Assembly: GCF_002959775.1 (NCBI RefSeq)
Contig: NZ_PPCX01000006.1
Span: 34,055 to 98,054 of the forward strand
DNA length: 64,000 nucleotides
Source: Veillonella rogosae JCM 15642
Lineage (GTDB): Bacteria > Bacillota > Negativicutes > Veillonellales > Veillonellaceae
Direction: 5' to 3'
Shown piece after piece: positions 7,911-16,777 of this stretch. The first letter of the stretch is position 1. Every line of letters starts with the position of its first letter. The position numbers and the translations under genes were made by a program. Below the pieces are notes generated by a model. The model was not told the DNA's origin, searched no databases, and worked only from the letters and a program-made list of their open reading frames with translations.

Positions 7911-10049
7911 ATGTTACAATTTTCTGTAGTAAAAAAACTCAGAAATCGCTTGCATGTTAAGGTAACTGGTCATCACTTTACAGAGGCTGAAGCAGCTTAT
8001 GTAGAGGATACATTACTCCTTAATGATGCAATTGTAGATGTAACCTTCTACACTCGTAGCAGTCAAATCGCCATTAAACATACTGGCGATGTTGATGCTG
8101 TGCGTGAAGCAGTGCTAGGTCTACGCGATTTAGATTTGTCTGAAGCTCCTGCTTTGAACGAATATTCTCCTCGCTTGGTAAATAAAAAATACCGTGAAAT
8201 GATGATCAACCGCACTGCACTTTACTTAGGTAAAAAAGCAGTGCTTCCTGCACCGATCGCGGCTGCATGGGCTTGGTTTGACGGTATTAAATTTATCGGT
8301 AAAGCGATTAAAACATTGTGGCAACGTAAGTTAACCGTAGAAGTACTTGATGGCGTAGCTATTGGTGCTGCTTTACTTCAAAAAGACTACCCTACAGCTG
8401 GTGCTGTTATGTACCTATTGGGTATTGGTGATATCTTAGAAGAATGGACTCACCGTAAGTCCGTATTGAATCTTGCTCAAAGCATGTCTTTGAATGTAGA
8501 TAAAGTATGGGTATTAGTTGACGATATCGAAGTGAGCAAACCTGTTAACGAGGTTGTGGCTGGCGATCAAATTATCATTCGTCAAGGCGAAGTGATTCCA
8601 TTGGATGGCGTCGTTATCGATGGTGTTGTCCTTGTTAATGAAAGCTCTATGACTGGTGAACCAGAAGCAGTTCGTCGCGATAAAGACAGTTCTGTATATG
8701 CAGGTACTGTTGTTGAAGACGGTAAAGCTATTGTAGAAGTACGCAGTACATCTAAAACATCTCGTTACGAAAAGATCGTTAACCTTATTGAAGAGTCTGA
8801 ACAAATGAAATCTGGTATGGAACAACAAGCATACCGCATGGCAGATAAATTAGTTCCAATTAGCTTTATTGGTGCTGGTTTAACATATTTGTTGACTCGA
8901 AATGTAATGAAAGCATTGTCTTTCGTTATGGTTGACTTCTCTTGTGCTCTAAAATTATCCATTCCATTGGCAGTACTTTCCGCTATGCAAGAAGCATCTA
9001 AACGCGGTATCACTGTTAAAGGTGGTAAGTTCTTAGAACAAATTGCACAAGCAGATATGATTGTGTTCGATAAAACTGGTACTCTTACAAAAGCAGAACC
9101 TGAGTTTGAACAAATCATCCCGTTCAACGGTCATGATGCAGATGAAATGTTGAAATTAGCTGCATGTATTGAGGAACATTTCCCTCACTCCATGGCAAAA
9201 GCGATTGTACGCGCTGCTAAGGATCATGACTTGCCTCACAAGGAAATGCATTCCGATGTAGAATACGTTGTAGCTCATGGTATTGCATCTAAAGTCGGTC
9301 GCTACCGTGTACGCATTGGTAGTGCTCACTACATCTTTGATGATGAAAAGACAAAAATTCCTGCAGATGAACAAGAAAAATTCAACAATTTACCAAATTC
9401 ATCTTCTCATATTTACCTCGCTATTGGGGGTACATTAGCAGCGGTTATTTGTATTAAAGACCCTGTTCGAGAGGAAGCAAAACAAGTTATAGCTGATTTA
9501 CACACTTTGGGTATTAAAAAGATTGTCATGATGACTGGTGACTCCAAACGTAATGCACAACGTGTAGCTGACGAACTCGGTATTGATGAATTACATGCTG
9601 AAGTATTGCCAGAAGATAAAGCAGCTTATGTAAAGCAAGCTAAAGCTGAAGGCTATACAGTAATGATGGTAGGGGATGGCATCAATGACTCCCCAGCTAT
9701 TTCTGAAGCTCATGTAGGTATTGCGATGAATGAAGGCGCTCCAATCGCTCAAAAGATTGCGAACGTTACTATTTCTTCCGATAACTTACAAGCTCTTGTA
9801 GATTTACGCCGCATTTCTATGGCATTGATGAAACGCATCAAAGTAAATTACAATGGTATCGTTGGTTTCAATGGTGCTCTTGTAGGTGGTGGTGTACTCG
9901 GTATTATGCCGCCAAGTCAAACAGCATGGTTGCATAATCTATTCACATTGGGTATCGGCTTAGAAAGCATGACTCCATTGTTGAAGAAAGAAGAACAACA
10001 GGAAACTGTTCCTACAATTGATGTAACAGCTGATTCTGTAGTAGCTTAA
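7911..10049 (+). CDS. P1B-type metal-transporting ATPase with non-CPC membrane motif
   Basis: Metal-ion pump of 712 residues. The N-terminus (1-75) resembles a ferredoxin-like metal-binding domain but lacks a CxxC motif. Catalytic parts are present: actuator TGEP, phosphorylation site DKTGTL with D387, MTGD, and the hinge VGDGINDSP. The membrane motif that is usually CPC-A-L reads F343-S344-C345-A-L, so both the first Cys and the conserved Pro are replaced. The HP locus reads HFPHSMAKAI, with His-Ser instead of His-Pro. Specificity therefore cannot be read from standard P1B rules. The Feo genes upstream suggest iron or manganese; this is inference. A terminator follows at 10052. Confidence 0.88.
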   Translation: MLQFSVVKKLRNRLHVKVTGHHFTEAEAAYVEDTLLLNDAIVDVTFYTRSSQIAIKHTGDVDAVREAVLGLRDLDLSEAPALNEYSPRLVNKKYREMMINRTALYLGKKAVLPAPIAAAWAWFDGIKFIGKAIKTLWQRKLTVEVLDGVAIGAALLQKDYPTAGAVMYLLGIGDILEEWTHRKSVLNLAQSMSLNVDKVWVLVDDIEVSKPVNEVVAGDQIIIRQGEVIPLDGVVIDGVVLVNESSMTGEPEAVRRDKDSSVYAGTVVEDGKAIVEVRSTSKTSRYEKIVNLIEESEQMKSGMEQQAYRMADKLVPISFIGAGLTYLLTRNVMKALSFVMVDFSCALKLSIPLAVLSAMQEASKRGITVKGGKFLEQIAQADMIVFDKTGTLTKAEPEFEQIIPFNGHDADEMLKLAACIEEHFPHSMAKAIVRAAKDHDLPHKEMHSDVEYVVAHGIASKVGRYRVRIGSAHYIFDDEKTKIPADEQEKFNNLPNSSSHIYLAIGGTLAAVICIKDPVREEAKQVIADLHTLGIKKIVMMTGDSKRNAQRVADELGIDELHAEVLPEDKAAYVKQAKAEGYTVMMVGDGINDSPAISEAHVGIAMNEGAPIAQKIANVTISSDNLQALVDLRRISMALMKRIKVNYNGIVGFNGALVGGGVLGIMPPSQTAWLHNLFTLGIGLESMTPLLKKEEQQETVPTIDVTADSVVA

Positions 10050-10051
10050 TT

Positions 10052-10100
10052 AAAGACCTCCATACTTGGTAAGTATTTACCTGTGTGGAGGTTTTTCTTT
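10052..10100 (+). terminator. Terminator after the P-type ATPase
   Basis: The arm AAAGACCTCCATAC pairs with GTGTGGAGGTTTTT, allowing G-T pairs, and is followed by CTTTTTT. Confidence 0.85.
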
Positions 10101-10164
10101 TTTGATGACATTTATCCTTGATTATTGTAAAATACAAAGAGATTACATATCATAGGAGATCTAT

Positions 10165-10569
10165 ATGAACATTTTGATAGATATTTGTAAACGATCTTTT
10201 TATTTGAATCTATTTATCGTGGTAATTCCGATTATTGCGTATATGATTCATAATGGATCGAGTGCGACAGTAGCATTAGTATGGTATTTGTTGTTATCCC
10301 TATTTATGCCTTGGGCGTATTTATCGTTTAAAGACAGTACCTTTGGTGATGGTAAATCTATAAGCCGTATTGCTTACATAGTGAGTTGGATTGCCATTCA
10401 TGGCATTGCATACAAAGGCATTTTCCTAGGTGTAGATTTATCTATGTTGTGGGGCTGGCCAACTGTAGGCAGAGATGTGGCTTTTTTAGTGTCTATGTAT
10501 ATTGGTGTCACAATTAGTCTAATTGTTGCTTACGGTTTAACTCGATTAGTGGGAGGCCGTAATGAATAA
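10165..10569 (+). CDS. Unknown four-span membrane protein
   Basis: A 134-residue, very hydrophobic protein with about four membrane helices and a Trp-rich middle (MPWAYLSF, LWGWPTVG). I recognise no family. ATAGGAGATC precedes the ATG. It overlaps the next gene by 8 bases, so the two are translationally coupled and may form one membrane complex. Together with the ECF S component downstream they could be part of a vitamin or metabolite uptake unit, but nothing in the sequence proves that. Confidence 0.75.
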   Translation: MNILIDICKRSFYLNLFIVVIPIIAYMIHNGSSATVALVWYLLLSLFMPWAYLSFKDSTFGDGKSISRIAYIVSWIAIHGIAYKGIFLGVDLSMLWGWPTVGRDVAFLVSMYIGVTISLIVAYGLTRLVGGRNE

Positions 10570-11404
10570 AAGTTTTTGGCAATTTACCTTTGTTTGCGCG
10601 CTCTTTGTTAGTGCCGTTACGACAGTACTTTCATTAAGTGGTGCCTTATCATTGCCAGTATTAGTATTTCCCGTATTATCGCTGGTGATACCCTTTATGG
10701 TGCGCCGACTAAAGAATGCTAAATTTAATGATGACTTGCCGTTGCATATGGGCTATCATACATACAGCTGGGCGTGGTGGACTGTATTTTCTTTTCTTCA
10801 CACGCCGTTTAGCTTTAATGTAGACAATGGTATAACTAAAGCATTACTATTATTTGTAGTGTACTTTATTGTTCAAGTTCTTATTGAACTATGCGGTTTA
10901 CTAGGAACAAAGTTTTTCAATCGTACCCACCGTTTGGGCATGATCGATGAAGCCCTCGATATAATTGGTTATATTATACCGATTCCGTTCTTGTATATCG
11001 GTTCCATTCTACATATTGATTTGCAAGATCCCATGGTATATTTTATGTATGCATCATCAATGAATGTAAATATATTATTTGCTGAGCTTGTTTTGTTGCT
11101 AGTATCTTTATTGGTATTTGTATTTTACTTATATCCTCGTGATTTAGCATATAAAGGTGTGCGTTTATTGCGCATTGTTATTACTGCAGCTATGTGGCTT
11201 GCTATGAATGCTCATATATTATATGGTGGCTACATTCCTGAATTTATTTTATCTTTAGTTCCCACCGTTTTCCCAACGTACCAAGGTAATCCGCTTATAT
11301 TTATAACGCCAGCTCTTTTAGAGGCTGGTATGATAGGTGTGGCTGTAATTATTGGTGCATTGGTAGAGCGTGGTATTATTTCACAACGCCGTGAAAGTAT
11401 TTAA
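10562..11404 (+). CDS. Unknown polytopic membrane protein
   Basis: A 280-residue protein with about eight hydrophobic segments. A conserved-looking polar stretch lies between segments (MGYHTYSWAWWTVFSFLH; RTHRLGMIDEALDIIGY). Family unknown to me. It overlaps the upstream gene by 8 bases (GGGAGG site inside it) and is followed after 50 bases by an ECF transporter S component. No enzyme motif is seen; a transporter or integral membrane partner is the safest reading. Confidence 0.75.
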   Translation: MNKSFWQFTFVCALFVSAVTTVLSLSGALSLPVLVFPVLSLVIPFMVRRLKNAKFNDDLPLHMGYHTYSWAWWTVFSFLHTPFSFNVDNGITKALLLFVVYFIVQVLIELCGLLGTKFFNRTHRLGMIDEALDIIGYIIPIPFLYIGSILHIDLQDPMVYFMYASSMNVNILFAELVLLLVSLLVFVFYLYPRDLAYKGVRLLRIVITAAMWLAMNAHILYGGYIPEFILSLVPTVFPTYQGNPLIFITPALLEAGMIGVAVIIGALVERGIISQRRESI

Positions 11405-11454
11405 TTTCTAGTTTCGACTTATATCCAGAATGGAATGAGAGCGAAGGAGGATTT

Positions 11455-12249
11455 ATGAACAACAATGAACGTCTAGTGGATGATAACTCAACTGTATCAA
11501 TCCAAGATAATGAAAAGAGAAATCCTATGGAGAGCCCAAAAGCTGAAAAACAAAAGAAAAGTAGTATTACTATTCGTGAACTTACCATTATCGGTTTATT
11601 GGCCGGTATTACGATTGCTTTAGGTTTATCTGGCTATGGTATCATCCCATTGGGACCACTCAATGTCACAACACTACATGTACCAACATTGATTGGTGCC
11701 ATTGTAGAGGGTCCTAAGGTAGGTGGCTTTGTAGGCTTTATTTTTGGTTGCTATAGCTTGTGGCAAAATATTACAGCGCCTAATATCTTATCTCCACTAT
11801 TTATCAATCCCATAATTTCTGTGTTGCCTCGTGTATTGTTCCCAATCTTAGCATATTTAGTATATCTAGTATTGTGGAAAGTGCCTCAAGGCCCACGTAT
11901 TATCGTTACCGCATTTATGGGCACAATCTTCCATACAATCATGGTTATGGGCTTAATCTTCTTGCTTTACGCAGATATGTTTGCTCTTAAAATGAACCTT
12001 AGCCCAGATCAAGTGTTAGGATCTATTCTTTTCTTATCTGCTACACATGGTATTCCAGAGGCTGTTTTTGCGGCTGTTATCGTTACACCAGTTGCCATGG
12101 CATTGCGTAAAGTATTGCGTAAGGATAAGCCTAAGAAAACTAAAGGTGAAGATGTAACTGTAACAGAAGCTAAAGAACCTGAATTAGCTGGAACTACTGT
12201 AGTAGAAACTAAAGAAGCTAACGCCGGAGAAGAAAACTTAACGAAATAA
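11455..12249 (+). CDS. ECF transporter S component (substrate unknown)
   Basis: Substrate-binding membrane subunit of an energy-coupling-factor importer, 264 residues. After a polar N-terminus of about 40 residues come roughly six membrane helices starting at ITIRELTIIGLLAGITIAL, with the ECF-S-like GPLNVTTLHVPTLIGAIVEG and GFVGFIFG segments. The C-terminal 45 residues are charged (Lys/Glu-rich). GAAGGAGG precedes the ATG. The EcfA/EcfT energising module is not in the window and is presumably shared from elsewhere. The substrate cannot be deduced. Confidence 0.82.
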   Translation: MNNNERLVDDNSTVSIQDNEKRNPMESPKAEKQKKSSITIRELTIIGLLAGITIALGLSGYGIIPLGPLNVTTLHVPTLIGAIVEGPKVGGFVGFIFGCYSLWQNITAPNILSPLFINPIISVLPRVLFPILAYLVYLVLWKVPQGPRIIVTAFMGTIFHTIMVMGLIFLLYADMFALKMNLSPDQVLGSILFLSATHGIPEAVFAAVIVTPVAMALRKVLRKDKPKKTKGEDVTVTEAKEPELAGTTVVETKEANAGEENLTK

Positions 12250-12253
12250 GTAT

Positions 12254-12283
12254 TTTACAGGCTTTTTATAAATATGATAAAAT
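12254..12283 (+). promoter_or_regulatory. Promoter of the SCIFF precursor gene
   Basis: TTTACA (12254-12259) and TAAAAT (12278-12283) are separated by 18 bases. They lie 35 bases before the precursor ATG, so the peptide has its own promoter rather than depending on the ECF gene. Confidence 0.6.
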
Positions 12284-12317
12284 AAATATCATTCGATAAG
12301 TATTGAGGAGGATAACC

Positions 12318-12461
12318 ATGGCTAAACGCATTCGTACTATCAACACTGAATCCTTACAAAAAACTGCTAAAACTGGCGGTTGTGGGGAATGTCAAACATC
12401 TTGCCAATCCGCTTGCAAAACAAGCTGCACAGTTGGTAACCAAGTTTGCAAACAAAAATAA
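12318..12461 (+). CDS. SCIFF ranthipeptide precursor (six cysteines in forty-five residues)
   Basis: A 47-residue RiPP precursor. The leader begins MAKRIRTINTESLQK; the core has six cysteines in the order GGCGEC, QTSC, QSAC, KTSC, NQVC. The segment GGCGECQTSC followed by QSACKTSC is the hallmark of SCIFF peptides of Clostridia and relatives. In that family a radical SAM enzyme joins Cys sulfurs to other residues by thioether bonds. TGAGGAGG stands 6 bases before the ATG. A strong terminator directly follows and the maturase gene is 166 bases downstream. The physiological role of SCIFF peptides is unsettled. Confidence 0.93.
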   Translation: MAKRIRTINTESLQKTAKTGGCGECQTSCQSACKTSCTVGNQVCKQK

Positions 12462-12466
12462 TAAAG

Positions 12467-12490
12467 AGGCTCGCTTAGCGGGCCTTTTTT
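12467..12490 (+). terminator. Terminator between SCIFF precursor and maturase
   Basis: An 8-bp stem AGGCTCGC/GCGGGCCT (one G-T pair) with a 3-base loop is followed by six T. It would let the peptide be made in large excess over the maturase, which then relies on read-through or its own promoter. Confidence 0.88.
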
Positions 12491-12565
12491 ATTTATGTTT
12501 ATAATACATACCTTGTATGGTATATCTTTATGACTCTTTTCATAACCTTTACGTTAGAAATGTGG

Positions 12566-12601
12566 TACAATTATCTAGAAAGTTCTATATACTAGAACTT
12601 T
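12566..12601 (+). promoter_or_regulatory. Maturase leader: -10-like box and inverted repeat
   Basis: TACAAT (12566-12571) is a possible -10 without a good -35. Following it, AAAGTTCT (12579-12586) and AGAACTTT (12594-12601) form a perfect 8-bp inverted repeat with a 7-base loop, ending 15 bases before the GGAGG site of the maturase. It may be an operator or a leader hairpin. Confidence 0.45.
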
Positions 12602-12627
12602 TACCATACATATCAATTGGAGGTACC

Positions 12628-14037
12628 ATGTTAGAATTAAAACCAATGATCCATAAGTTTCGGATGAAGGATAACTACTACTGCTTAGATGTAAATAGCG
12701 GTATTATTCACGTTATCGACGAACTCATCGATAGAGTTCTTGACATATATGATGGCACCAATCGCGATGCTGTACATGCTGCGTTAGATGCTAAAGAAGA
12801 TGCAGTAGAACTCGATGAGATTATGGACGAGTTAGATGAGCTCATTAAAGCAGAACAATTATTTGCTCCAATGAGTACAGAATTTAAACTTGTAGTAGGT
12901 GAAAAGCCTATCGTTAAGGCTTTATGTCTTAATATTGCTCATGATTGTAACTTAGCATGTAAATATTGCTTTGCTAGTCAAGGTGATTACGGCGGTGTAA
13001 AACGTGAGTTAATGAGTTTTGATGTAGCAAAACGGGCGGTAGATTTTCTCATTAAAATGAGTGGTCCTCGTCAACATTGTGAAATAGACTTCTTTGGTGG
13101 TGAACCGCTATTGAACTGGGATGTTGTTAAACAAACCGTTGAATACATTGAGTCCATTCAAGAACAGCACAATAAAATCTTTAAGCTTACATTAACTACG
13201 AACGGCATGCTTTTAACACAAGATAAAATTGACTATGTAAACGAGCATAAGTTGAGTCTTGTATTATCCTTGGACGGTCGTGAATCCGTGCATAATGCAA
13301 TGCGACCAGTAGCAGGTAGTGGTGCCGAGTCTTATAAATATATTGCTAAAAACCTTATCAATGCCGTAAAACAACGTCATGGTTTAGAATACTATGTGCG
13401 TGGTACATATACGCATAAAAACTTAGACTTTACTAAAGATGTTATGGCTATGTCTGATCTTGGTTTTGAACATTTGTCCATGGAGCCTGTTGTAGGCGAA
13501 GAAGGGGACTATGTTCTTCGTGAAGAAGATTGGCCAGCACTTGAAAAAGAATATGAAAAATTGGCAGATATCTATTTGGAACGTCAATTAGAAGGTTGGG
13601 GTGAGAAGTTTAACTTCTTCCACTTCCGTATGGATTTGTACCGCGGTCCATGTATGGCAAAACGTCTTCGTGGTTGTGGTGCTGGTCATGAATATATGGC
13701 AATTGTTCCAAATGGTGATATTTACCCATGTCATCAATTTGTTGGTAAAGACGGTTTCGTAATTGGTAATGTGTATGAGGGCTTGCAAAATACAGAAATC
13801 CCTAAAGATTTCCGTAACACCCATGTATTCTCAAAACCAACATGTGCTGAATGTTGGGCTAAATTCTTCTGTTCTGGTGGTTGTCATGCTAACAATATTA
13901 CATTAGGTGGCGACTTAGAAACACCGTATGAATTTGGTTGTCGTCTACAAAAGAAACGTATTGAATGTGCCATCATGATCCAAGCTGAGTTGGAACAAGC
14001 GGGTATCGATGGTAGTATTCCTGTCGCTTTAGGTTAA
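12628..14037 (+). CDS. Radical SAM SCIFF peptide maturase
   Basis: Iron-sulfur radical SAM enzyme of 469 residues that installs thioether cross-links in the SCIFF peptide encoded upstream. The cluster motif CNLACKYC (CX3CX2C) lies near residue 110, then the glycine-rich FFGGEPLLNW. The C-terminal SPASM region has cysteines in GPCMAKRLRGCGAG, NGDIYPCHQF, CAECWAKFFCSGGCH and YEFGC. The frame is open from 12517, but the ATG at 12628 follows TTGGAGG and gives the normal N-terminus MLELKPMIHKF. The adjacency to an exact SCIFF-type substrate makes the assignment strong. Confidence 0.93.
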   Translation: MLELKPMIHKFRMKDNYYCLDVNSGIIHVIDELIDRVLDIYDGTNRDAVHAALDAKEDAVELDEIMDELDELIKAEQLFAPMSTEFKLVVGEKPIVKALCLNIAHDCNLACKYCFASQGDYGGVKRELMSFDVAKRAVDFLIKMSGPRQHCEIDFFGGEPLLNWDVVKQTVEYIESIQEQHNKIFKLTLTTNGMLLTQDKIDYVNEHKLSLVLSLDGRESVHNAMRPVAGSGAESYKYIAKNLINAVKQRHGLEYYVRGTYTHKNLDFTKDVMAMSDLGFEHLSMEPVVGEEGDYVLREEDWPALEKEYEKLADIYLERQLEGWGEKFNFFHFRMDLYRGPCMAKRLRGCGAGHEYMAIVPNGDIYPCHQFVGKDGFVIGNVYEGLQNTEIPKDFRNTHVFSKPTCAECWAKFFCSGGCHANNITLGGDLETPYEFGCRLQKKRIECAIMIQAELEQAGIDGSIPVALG

Positions 14038-14072
14038 TTATCAATTATTCTCCGAGTATAGTAGGAGTTCAT

Positions 14073-16355
14073 ATGAAAGAAAATAGTAATCAAACTATAG
14101 AACGCTGGGGAATTCGCTATACCGGTATAGTTCAAGGGGTCGGATTCCGGCCCCTTGTTTCTATGTGTGCCCATTCTCTAGGATTAACTGGTATTGTATA
14201 TAATGATAGTCACGGTGTATATGTTGAAATACAAGGTCCTCTAGGAGCATTACAACTATTTTTAGATGCTATTCAAGAAGAGCAACCTCGTTTATGCCGT
14301 ATCACTAGTCAAACAGTGCAGCCGCTTACTATAAAAGATGAGGAAACTACATTTTCCGTTGAACCATCTCCATTAGGAGAAGATGTTAGTACGTTTATCA
14401 GTGCAGACACGGCGCCTTGTGAAGATTGCCTTAAAGAGTTACAACATGATAAGCGAAGACAGGAATATTCTTTTGTCAATTGCACAAATTGTGGACCACG
14501 ATATACGATAATCAAATCGTTGCCCTATGACCGGGAACGAACGACGATGAACGAGTTTCCCATGTGTGAAGCTTGTCTAGCTGAGTATGAAGATATAGAG
14601 GGGCGTCGGTATAGAGCTGAACCAAATGCATGCTCTCATTGTGGTCCTCGTTATACTTTATACAAGCCAAATCGCACGGCTGTAGATACGGTAAATGTAT
14701 GGAATACAACGCGTGAATTGATCAATGAAGGTAGCATTATCGCTATAAAAGGGGTAGGTGGCTATCATCTTGTATGCGATGCACGAAATGACGCGGTTGT
14801 ACAACGCTTACGGAAGCGTAAGAATAGGCCTCATAAGCCATTAGCTATTATGGTTGGTTCATTAGATACAGCTATAGAGTTAGTTCAAATTAGCGATGTA
14901 GAACTAGATGTATTGACGGGGATGGAACGTCCTATTGTGCTATTAGAAAGAAATCATAATAGCTCTGTCCGTTTAAGTTCTCACGTAGCACCTGATAATC
15001 ATATGCTAGGCGTAATGTTGCCGTATACACCGATGCACGAGGTCTTATTACCCTCTGATGCAGCCTGGGTTATGACTAGTGGTAACAGAAGCGGTGATCC
15101 CGTATTATATAACGATGACCAAGCGTTTAATGAGCTAGGTGAGGTAGCAGATTATTTTCTCGTTCATAATCGTGAAATCTACGCACCTCTTGATGATTCT
15201 GTAGTGATGGTTATCAATAATAAACCACGCTTTATTCGTCGCAGTCGTGGCTACGTACCTGAGCCGATTCATTGTGAAAGTATAGAGGCGACACCGATAC
15301 TGGCTATGGGCAGTGATTTAAAAAACGCTTTTGCCCTCAATAAAGGGAATGAAATTTTAATAGGGCCTCATATTGGTGACCTAGAAAATGCATCTACCCA
15401 TGAAACGCTAGAGTGGACGATTAATCGCTATGAAAATTTATTTTCCATAAAGCCTAACAGAATCATTGTAGATAGTCATCCCCAATTTTTCTCCTCTCAT
15501 TTAGGGGAACATATTGGTGAAAGCTCACAAATACCAGTTGTGACTATTCAGCATCATCATGCACATATAGCCTCTGTTATGGCTGAACACAATTTGATAG
15601 GCCCTGTACTAGGCATTGCTATGGATGGTACTGGTTATAGTCCCGATGGAACCATATGGGGAGGAGAGTTTCTTCTCTGTAAAGGCAATCAATATCAACG
15701 ATTAGCTCATATTCATGAGGCGCCTTTACCAGGTGGGGAAAAAGCTGTCTCTGAACCTTGGCGTCAAGCCTTATGGTACATACGTAATTATTATGGAAAT
15801 GATATTCCTTATGCTTACCAAACATGGATGGAAAATCTTCCGAAAGGTTGGGAAATTCTAGATAAAGCATTACAGTCTACAATGCCCATGATACAAGCAA
15901 CTAGTTGTGGTCGTTTATTTGATGCTGTAGGATCTCTCTTAGGGCTAGGTATGATACATACATATGATGCACAAATTACCATTGCCTTAGAAGCCTTATG
16001 CGGCGAAGAAAAAGGTTCTTTACTTGACTATAATTATGATGGGAAAGTTCTAGACTTTACACCTACTGTACAAGCCATTATGGATGGCGTTGTACAAGGT
16101 AAATCGCGTGCTCATCTAGCTGCATCTTTCCATAAAACAATTGCTATTGCAGTTTGTGAAACTGCAGCCGATTTAATGGAACGTTATAAAATTAGTGATG
16201 CTGCTATATCAGGTGGCGTATTCCAGAACCGTAAATTAGTAGAATTGATCTATCGTACATGGCATGTAGGCAATTTATATATGAATGAAGCTGTACCAGC
16301 TAATGATGGAGGACTTGCTTTAGGCCAATTATGGCTTGGGAGTCAAATCCGATAG
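14073..16355 (+). CDS. hypF: Carbamoyltransferase HypF
   Basis: Makes the carbamoyl group that becomes the CN ligands of the NiFe-hydrogenase active site. The 760-residue protein shows all parts: acylphosphatase domain (GIVQGVGFRP), two zinc-finger units (CEDC...CTNC and CEAC...CSHC), a YrdC-like domain (IAIKGVGGYHLVCDA), and a Kae1-like C-terminal domain with HHHAHIASVMAEH and SGGVFQNRKL. TAGGAG precedes the ATG. It heads the hyp cluster; hypC follows after 170 bases, so a separate promoter for hypCDE is possible. Confidence 0.96.
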   Translation: MKENSNQTIERWGIRYTGIVQGVGFRPLVSMCAHSLGLTGIVYNDSHGVYVEIQGPLGALQLFLDAIQEEQPRLCRITSQTVQPLTIKDEETTFSVEPSPLGEDVSTFISADTAPCEDCLKELQHDKRRQEYSFVNCTNCGPRYTIIKSLPYDRERTTMNEFPMCEACLAEYEDIEGRRYRAEPNACSHCGPRYTLYKPNRTAVDTVNVWNTTRELINEGSIIAIKGVGGYHLVCDARNDAVVQRLRKRKNRPHKPLAIMVGSLDTAIELVQISDVELDVLTGMERPIVLLERNHNSSVRLSSHVAPDNHMLGVMLPYTPMHEVLLPSDAAWVMTSGNRSGDPVLYNDDQAFNELGEVADYFLVHNREIYAPLDDSVVMVINNKPRFIRRSRGYVPEPIHCESIEATPILAMGSDLKNAFALNKGNEILIGPHIGDLENASTHETLEWTINRYENLFSIKPNRIIVDSHPQFFSSHLGEHIGESSQIPVVTIQHHHAHIASVMAEHNLIGPVLGIAMDGTGYSPDGTIWGGEFLLCKGNQYQRLAHIHEAPLPGGEKAVSEPWRQALWYIRNYYGNDIPYAYQTWMENLPKGWEILDKALQSTMPMIQATSCGRLFDAVGSLLGLGMIHTYDAQITIALEALCGEEKGSLLDYNYDGKVLDFTPTVQAIMDGVVQGKSRAHLAASFHKTIAIAVCETAADLMERYKISDAAISGGVFQNRKLVELIYRTWHVGNLYMNEAVPANDGGLALGQLWLGSQIR

Positions 16356-16525
16356 TTAGGCTGAGCTATTTGTAGCGGCTATCACTAAATAATGTTTGCA
16401 ATTGTGATACAATCATATTAGATATATTTATATATTCTGAGGAAGATTTTTTGAAAAACTTCTGATTAAAGTGATTTTTTTACTATATAAACGAGTGTTA
16501 TTAGAAATAAAGATAAGGAGATCGT

Positions 16526-16777
16526 ATGTGCTTAGCTGTACCAGCCCGATTAATTGCTGTGAATGATGCTATTGGCACTGTTGAATTGACGGGTGCTACA
16601 CGGGATTGTAGCTTGCTCCTCGTACCAGAAGCAAAGGTAGGGGACTGGCTATTAGTTCATGCAGGTTTTGCAGTACAAATTGTTGATGAAGAAGAGGCTC
16701 AAAAAACATTAGAGGCCTTTAAGGAGTTAGAAGAACTTGAAGAAGCTTACTTTGCAGGAAAAGCAGAACACAGCTGA
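16526..16777 (+). CDS. hypC: Hydrogenase maturation chaperone HypC/HybG
   Basis: Small chaperone of 83 residues that carries the Fe(CN)2CO unit with HypD to the hydrogenase large subunit. The N-terminal MCLAVPARL with Cys2 is the family signature. AAGGAG precedes the ATG by 6 bases. The C-terminal half is acidic (EEEAQKTLEAFKELEELEE). It overlaps the start of hypD by 41 bases. Confidence 0.94.
   Translation: MCLAVPARLIAVNDAIGTVELTGATRDCSLLLVPEAKVGDWLLVHAGFAVQIVDEEEAQKTLEAFKELEELEEAYFAGKAEHS

Noticed and set aside
12517..12627. A 37-residue N-terminal extension of the SCIFF maturase
   Set aside because: It overlaps the presumed promoter and leader hairpin, and has no ribosome binding site; ATG 12628 has GGAGG.
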